From Siphonodentalium dalli (lineage: Eukaryota; Mollusca; Scaphopoda; Gadilida; Siphonodentaliidae), in assembly GCA_032622095.1 (NCBI GenBank), contig CP136069.1, forward strand, positions 13,748,450-13,812,449: a DNA stretch of 64,000 nucleotides, written 5' to 3'. Made by a program: the position numbers and the translations under genes. Every line of letters starts with the position of its first letter. Position 1 is the stretch's first letter. Shown here piece after piece: positions 59,137 to 64,000 of the stretch. The notes beneath the pieces are model-generated. The model searched no databases. It saw only the letters and a program-made list of their open reading frames with translations, and was not told where the DNA came from.

Positions 59137-60954
59137 GGAATCAGGGAGCTAAATGTGTTCTGGAGTCGGGGAGCGAGTACACCGTGGAATGCTAAAGGTG
59201 AAGGTAACTGAAGAATGACCTTCACCTGATACATGCGACACGTTATTAAAGGATGACATCGCGTTTATTTGATTTGTACATAATATCTAAATAATTTAAA
59301 CTGGTGAATGAATGGGGGAATGGATTTTTGTGAGCGGGAAATTTATTTAACTAGCTGCTGTAGTCCTGGGTTTTTCCAGATCAAATTTGGCAGTGAGATA
59401 GCCCTGTCGTAGACTTGCAGATTTATTTTAAAAAGTAAACACATGACCTATGATTTTTCTTGCATTTTCGTGATCAACTGGTGTCAATCTAGCTGGGTAA
59501 ACATCACTGGTATGGCCTGTAGGCTTCAATTCAGTGAATTTGGCCGAAACGTTAACACTGTCGCCTATGGGAAACCATTTAGTTCAGTGATTCCTATAAG
59601 GAAAATTTGAATTTTACGAAAATTCACGTCTCGCCATGATAAGTTGTTAATTCCATATTTTCTTATTTTCAAATGATAATGACCACATTTTGGACATATT
59701 TAAAGAAGAAACCCATGGATTCGCCTGTAGATAGTAAAGAACGTGATAAATCTGGGAATTTTGCATGGACATCAGGTACCATTAGGGGGTCAGGGGGTCT
59801 AAAGCCCCTCCCCCCACAATTTTGAGGAGTGTTAGCCCCACCCCCCCCCCCCCCCCATTGGGGAAAGGTGACAGTTGACCCAATTAAGCTTTTACGGCAC
59901 CCAGTAGTCTTAACGGGGACCGTAGCCCCACCCCAAGTCGTGGGGAGGGGTGATGGCATCACCACTAGAGTTACTGTCGTGCAAAATTGCCATGGCAGGT
60001 TTGTTAAACAGACAGTATGCCCTGCCATCTGGTAAAATTTCATGTCTGAGGCTGTGTCTGATGTTGTATGATTATGTTTAGATATTTAAATTGACTTATG
60101 GTTGCTTTATATTGCTATTAAAGTATTTTTTATTTTAATTTTCTGTTAATTTTGGTAAATGTTTATTATAAATTGCCAAATTCTGCATGAAAAGTGTTTA
60201 AAATTGGACAAGATATCCCTCTCAAAATGTATATTAACATTTCCTCTTCAATTTAGTAATATTATGGTATATAAGGGCATACTTCAGTTATACGAGATGC
60301 ATCAGCTAGTAAAATTGAAAAAAAATATCTTAATTTTTTGGCTTTATTTTGAGGATTGACACTAATTATCAGGATGCCTCATATTGGAAAAATAAACAAC
60401 TACTGCTCGATATAATCCATTTTTGATTTCAGTAAGGTCTATATTTTGATAAAAGACTATAAGAAACGCTGTGTTTCACACATATACATATATATAGGAA
60501 TCAGGGAGCTAAATGTGTTCTGGAGTCGGGGAGCGAGTACACTGTGGAATGCTAAAGGTGAAGTTAACTGAAGAATTACCTTCACCTGATACATGCGACA
60601 CGTTATTAAAGGATGACATCGCGTTTATTTGATTTGTACATAATATCTAAATAATTTAAACTGGTGAATGAATGGGGGAATGGATTTTTGTGAGCGGGAA
60701 ATTTATTTAACTAGCTGCTGTAGTCCTGGGTTTTTCCAGATCAAATTTGGCAGTGAGATAGCCCTGTCGTAGACTTGGGGATTTATTTTAAAAAGTAAAC
60801 ACATGACCTATGATTTTTCTTGCATTTTCGTGATCAACTGGTGTCAATCTAGCTGGGTAAACATCACTGGTATGGCCTGTAGGCTTCAATTCAGTGAATT
60901 TGGTCGAAACATTAACACTGTCGCCTATGGGAAACCATTTAGTTCAGTGATTCC
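59137..60954. mobile_element. Terminal-repeat unit: two 458-bp direct repeats, 902-bp interior (TRIM-like?)
   Basis: 59137-59594 and 60497-60954 are both exactly 458 bp with about seven substitutions seen. Each starts GGAATCAGGG and ends CAGTGATTCC (7-bp inverted termini). AGAA stands just before the first and just after the second. Direct terminal repeats with a short duplication suggest an LTR-type TRIM, although TG...CA ends, a primer site and a purine tract are not evident. A segmental duplication is the alternative. Interior: C16 run near 59840 and an unrecognised minus ORF (59669-60043). Confidence 0.5.
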
Positions 60955-61167
60955 AGAAGCAGCATCTTATCCAGGTGTGATAACTCTATCTGGTATTCAT
61001 GGTGTGTGGTGTTCACAGAGTAGCCTCCCTGTATTCATAAAATCTATGGCCTCACTCCCCAGTACAGGCTGTGACCTGTTAACCACCTCATTCCGATGTA
61101 TAAAGGCTGTGACCTGTTAACCACCTCATTCCCAACTAAATCCCAAGTATTGACTGTCTATAGGCAG
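60955..61167. repeat. Unassigned, then inverted copies of the 56843 repeat
   Basis: GGCTGTGACCTGTTAACC and ACCTCATTCC units at 61065-61130 are the 56843-57092 repeat in reverse orientation. No gene. Confidence 0.55.
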
Positions 61168-61171
61168 TTAA

Positions 61172-61436
61172 CCCTTTCATGATGGGAGCTACATTTGTGC
61201 AGCATTCAAGATCCTGTGCCAGTGCATTAGCTTATATATGCGAGTCTCCCATAGGGAGCTAAATTGCATATATAAGAGAATGCACTGGCTTACAAGGTCA
61301 AGGTAAATATTGTTAAGCCAATGCATTATCTTGTATACTAATTATGTGAGGCTCCAAATGGGAGACTCGCCTATATAAGATAATGGATTGGCACAGGGTT
61401 TTCGCAAAATTTCAGGAAGTTCCAGTCATGGAAGGG
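61172..61436. mobile_element. B3 piggyBac-like MITE
   Basis: TTAA at 61168-61171, CCCTTTCATGATGGGAGC; right end CCAGTCATGGAAGGGTTGG (TTAA changed). Two modules with CTCCCATAGGGAGC and GGCTCCAAATGGGAG centres. Confidence 0.72.
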
Positions 61437-61480
61437 TTGGCAACCTCATTCAAATGTATATGGGGCTGTGACAGGTTAAC

Positions 61481-61752
61481 TACCTCTTTCCCCTTTATAG
61501 GCTGTTTAATAACCACCTCATTCAAATGTATATGGGGGTGTGACCAGTTAACTACAGAAATGCCCTAAATAATCGACTCCTTAACCACAGCAGAATTATG
61601 GGTAACTTTTCAGGATTTAGTCAGAAATATGACTTGTTGCTCAGTGAGAGCTTTCCGATGAATGGCAACAAGCCATATTTCCGATTAAATCCTGAAAAAT
61701 TGACCATAATTCTGCTGTGGTTAAGGAGTCGATTATTTAGGGCATTACTGTA
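61481..61752. repeat. Duplicate of 58855-59123, including an A-type MITE (A31)
   Basis: Same content as 58855-59123; A31 is 61553-61752. The order in the region is block-1, 458-bp repeat, interior, 458-bp repeat, B3, block-1. Confidence 0.9.
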
Positions 61753-61814
61753 CCTCATTCCCAGGTAAAGGAGTCTGAACATTAAGCACAGGCTGTGGAC
61801 CGTAAACCACCTCA

Positions 61815-62135
61815 TTCCACGGTGGGCTAAGCATCATCAAATTCATCCTCTGGGGACCTCATTCTGCTTAGGCCTCAACTGCTATGGGAGACTTAACGAT
61901 CAGATTGAACTTCCCCCGTTGAGATTGCTGATGTTCACCCATAAAATCACCTTGATTATACATTTTATCTTCTGAAAATTGAACAAAGGGAAAAAGTTAC
62001 TGATAATAAAGTACTTTTGAGACTATCTATACTTCACAGAAGATGGGTCCCAAGTAGAATGAGGTCCCCAGAGGGTGAATTTGGTGACGCCAGCTCGATT
62101 TACAGAATAGCATCACAAAATTTAACCTCTGGGGC
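61815..62135. mobile_element. C element, degraded, ends missing
   Basis: GGTGGGCTAAGCATC, CTCTGGGGACCTCATTCTGC, middle CTTAACGATCAGATTG, then GAATGAGGTCCCCAGAGGG and CAAAATTTAACCTCTGGGG. Neither terminal CAAGCC repeat is present. Confidence 0.6.
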
Positions 62136-62269
62136 AGGGGTGGGGGTCTGCACAAAAAATCCATACAAAAAAAAAAGTCTGCCCTACCAGAGACCCAGCA
62201 CCCCCCTCTGACAAATTGGGGACACACCCTTCTTTTTCCATGATTTTTACACTTATATCAGCTTTTTAA

Positions 62270-62478
62270 ACGTTTCAGTGCCAAGTCCGATTTTTGTATC
62301 AACCCATATTTCCTTGATCATTTTTCAAATTTATTGATTATAATAATGTGATACATTGATGGAAAGAGCTCGAAAGAGCTCTTTCCATCAATGTATCACA
62401 TTATTATAATCAATAAATTTGAAAAATGATCAAGAAAATATGGGTTGATACAAAAAACGGACTTGGCACTGAAATGGC
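62270..62478. mobile_element. B4 element, near-perfect ~209-bp palindrome
   Basis: Left TTAA at 62266-62269; right boundary decayed to CTAA. Arms of about 100 bp: CAGTGCCAAGTCCG, TTTTTGTATCAACCC, GATCATTTTTCAAATT, GATACATTGATGG to the centre AAGAGCTCGAAAGAGCTC (about 62368). B2-like ends without the CCAATGCATT module. Confidence 0.85.
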
Positions 62479-62866
62479 TAAAATGATATAATTCCTAACG
62501 TTTGTATGCTGACAATTGGAAGATTTAGCCTTAAGTTATACTGCTGATTATTAAACATATAAAAAATATCTCAGTGATAAAACAATCGGATGCAGATAAA
62601 TTTATTTTTATGTTAAATGTGTAGCCGATATCATATATAGTTGTCCGCATACATGACCAAATTTTAAATTAAAGGTCTAACTCACTTGAGTGGTTCACCT
62701 TTGATCATTTCGAGTGATAATAACAATTATTTGTATAAAACCCATGGTGCCCGCGAATGTGAATAGGTCTAATAGTATCTTGTATTTTTTTAATTTTGTA
62801 CATTGCATGTTCTTGACCACCGTCCCGTCCCCTATTTTGACAGCCAATGGGTGCATATTTAGACAG
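62479..62866. other. Unassigned AT-rich sequence
   Basis: No gene or repeat copy recognised. Confidence 0.35.
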
Positions 62867-62874
62867 ATTATTCC

Positions 62875-63250
62875 CAGGGGCGCCGGAAGAGGGGGGGGCA
62901 GAAGGGGCAGCTGACCCCCCTGCCCTTGACCAAAGGGGGCGAGTGGGGGGCAGGACTTGCCCTTTTTTTGGAGACAGAAAATGCTTTTTGTGTGTTTAAT
63001 CTCGTGTTTTTATAGCAAAATGTGACTATTTTGGTCCAAATACCACCAATTTCACAAGGAATATTAATTTTTTGTCAATTTTATCACAAAACGGCCATAA
63101 AAACCGAAAAATACCATTAAAATAGGGATTTTTGCCACAATGAATTTATGGTTATTTTCCCGAGTTTGCGGAGAAAATGCCATTTTTTGCGGAAAAGTGC
63201 CCTTTTTGTAGGCTCTGCCCCCCTGCCTTTGGATGGTTCCGGTGCCCCTG
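62875..63250. mobile_element. hAT MITE (376 bp), second copy
   Basis: ATTATTCC (62867-62874) and ATTATTCT (63251-63258). Ends CAGGGGCGCCGGAAG and GGTTCCGGTGCCCCTG; the body is nearly that of 57222-57607 with small indels (for example a missing GCTGGGAAAA). Confidence 0.93.
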
Positions 63251-63317
63251 ATTATTCTGCACCGTTCTTAATTCTGAAACTTTTTGAATCACTTAAATGG
63301 CACAAGTCATGACACAC

Positions 63318-63490
63318 TTATCATATGTACAGTACAGTAATGCTCAAAGTAATCGACTTCTTAACTTATCATATGTACAGTACAGTAACGCTCAAAGTAA
63401 TCGACTTCTTAACCACAGAAGAATTATGGGTAACTTTTCAGGATTTAGTCGGAAATATGGCTTGTTGCCACTCATCGGAAAGCTCTCGGG
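63318..63490. mobile_element. A-type MITE, left half (A32), with a 48-bp tandem duplication
   Basis: CTTATCATATGTACAGTACAG to CGACTTCTTAA is present twice in tandem (63318-63365, 63366-63413), then CCACAGAAGAATTATGG to CATCGGAAAGCTCTCGG. No right arm. Confidence 0.8.
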
Positions 63491-63610
63491 GATTTATATC
63501 GATCATGTTATCGTAGCTGAGACTTTGGAAATCCTATATCGGGCCGACTTAATAATGTGCTGCACAGGCTAGTCTCAAATAAAAGGCCATTTAGTGAAAA
63601 TAAATAAGTA
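63491..63610. repeat. Low-copy repeat shared with 55130-55246
   Basis: GGAAATCCTATATCGGGCC, GGCTAGTCTCAAAT, GAAAATAAATAAGT. Adjacent to an A element in both places. Confidence 0.7.
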
Positions 63611-63810
63611 TACACTCAACTTTTTTAAGGGAATAAATCATCAAAAAGCTATATAAATATAAGAAATGAACGTAGTGTGTGTGTTATTGGGGGATATGGC
63701 GCTGTGGTCGTTATGGTCATATTTAGTTTAAACCGCTTTGCTTCTTTTCTTAAATATCGTGACAACTGATCTCATGTTAATTATATGTTATGAGGATATG
63801 ATACAATTTA

Positions 63811-64000
63811 TGTGACCCGCCATATCAAATCCAGTCGTAAGTCGGGATTTTTTTACCCTGTGCCAATGCATTCTCTTATATATGCGAGTCGACCATAGGT
63901 ATATAAGAGAATGCATTGGCCTAACAATTTTAATAATTTTTTCTTGTATTCTTTAACAATTTTATAATTTCACCCATACAGAGTCCCAGACAAACATGAG
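63811..64000. mobile_element. G element, runs off the window
   Basis: TGTGACCCGCCATATCAAA after TA (63809-63810), the first fold-back (63859-63923, loop shortened), then CACCCATACAGAGTCCC and CAAACATGAG as in 21520-21552. Confidence 0.8.

Noticed and set aside
59669-60043. 124-codon minus ORF with Gly7 run
   Set aside because: The Gly run is a poly-C tract, no domain is recognisable, and it lies in the terminal-repeat unit interior.

Overview
The window looks like AT-rich nuclear DNA of a metazoan, most probably a bivalve mollusc. I see no prokaryotic operons, no rRNA, no intact tRNA gene and no long conserved coding sequence. The mollusc guess rests on the repeat types: tRNA-derived SINEs sharing a central domain, Helentron-like elements with (GACG/ACAG)n tracts and a terminal hairpin (the architecture of bivalve 'pearl' elements), ~160-bp tandem arrays inside such elements, and dense fold-back MITEs. 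That is inference; no species can be named.

Most of the 64 kb is layered non-autonomous mobile DNA. I use these working names. A: a 217-bp almost perfect palindrome with TA at both ends (TACAGTAATGC...GCATTACTGTA), Tc1/mariner-like, about 33 full or partial copies. B1-B4: elements bounded by TTAA and starting CCCTTT, piggyBac-like; B1-B3 carry the fold-back module CCAATGCATTCTCTTATA. C: fold-backs with 8-bp target duplications and ends CAAGCCTTGAAATAGTG or CAAGCCTGAGTTTAGTG, hAT-like. D: Helentron-like with ~160-bp tandem repeats. E: another TTAA-bounded element whose subterminal unit grew into a 25-bp minisatellite. F, G, H: further inverted-repeat elements. There are also two SINEs, a classical Helitron, two hAT MITEs starting CAGGGG, a terminal-repeat unit resembling a TRIM, and 22-26 bp minisatellites (largest 33.8-35.4 kb).

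Layout: 0-7 kb, 23-bp satellite split by a D element, then B1 and an expanded E. 7-33 kb, A/B/C elements, often nested, with a likely minus-strand host exon (11.03-11.16 kb), a small membrane ORF (22.4 kb) and a basic 278-codon ORF (28.2 kb). 33-38 kb, minisatellites. 40-48.4 kb, Helentron-like repeats and one SINE. 48-64 kb, nested A/B/C/F elements, a Helitron with a readable empty site, a second SINE, two hAT MITEs and a segmental duplication.

The only convincing host-gene signal is the 127-bp exon, so most of the window is probably intron or intergenic. The main points of interest are the exchange of one hairpin module between element families with unrelated ends, matched changes in both arms of palindromes, compensatory changes in a terminal hairpin, and nested insertions that can be ordered in time.
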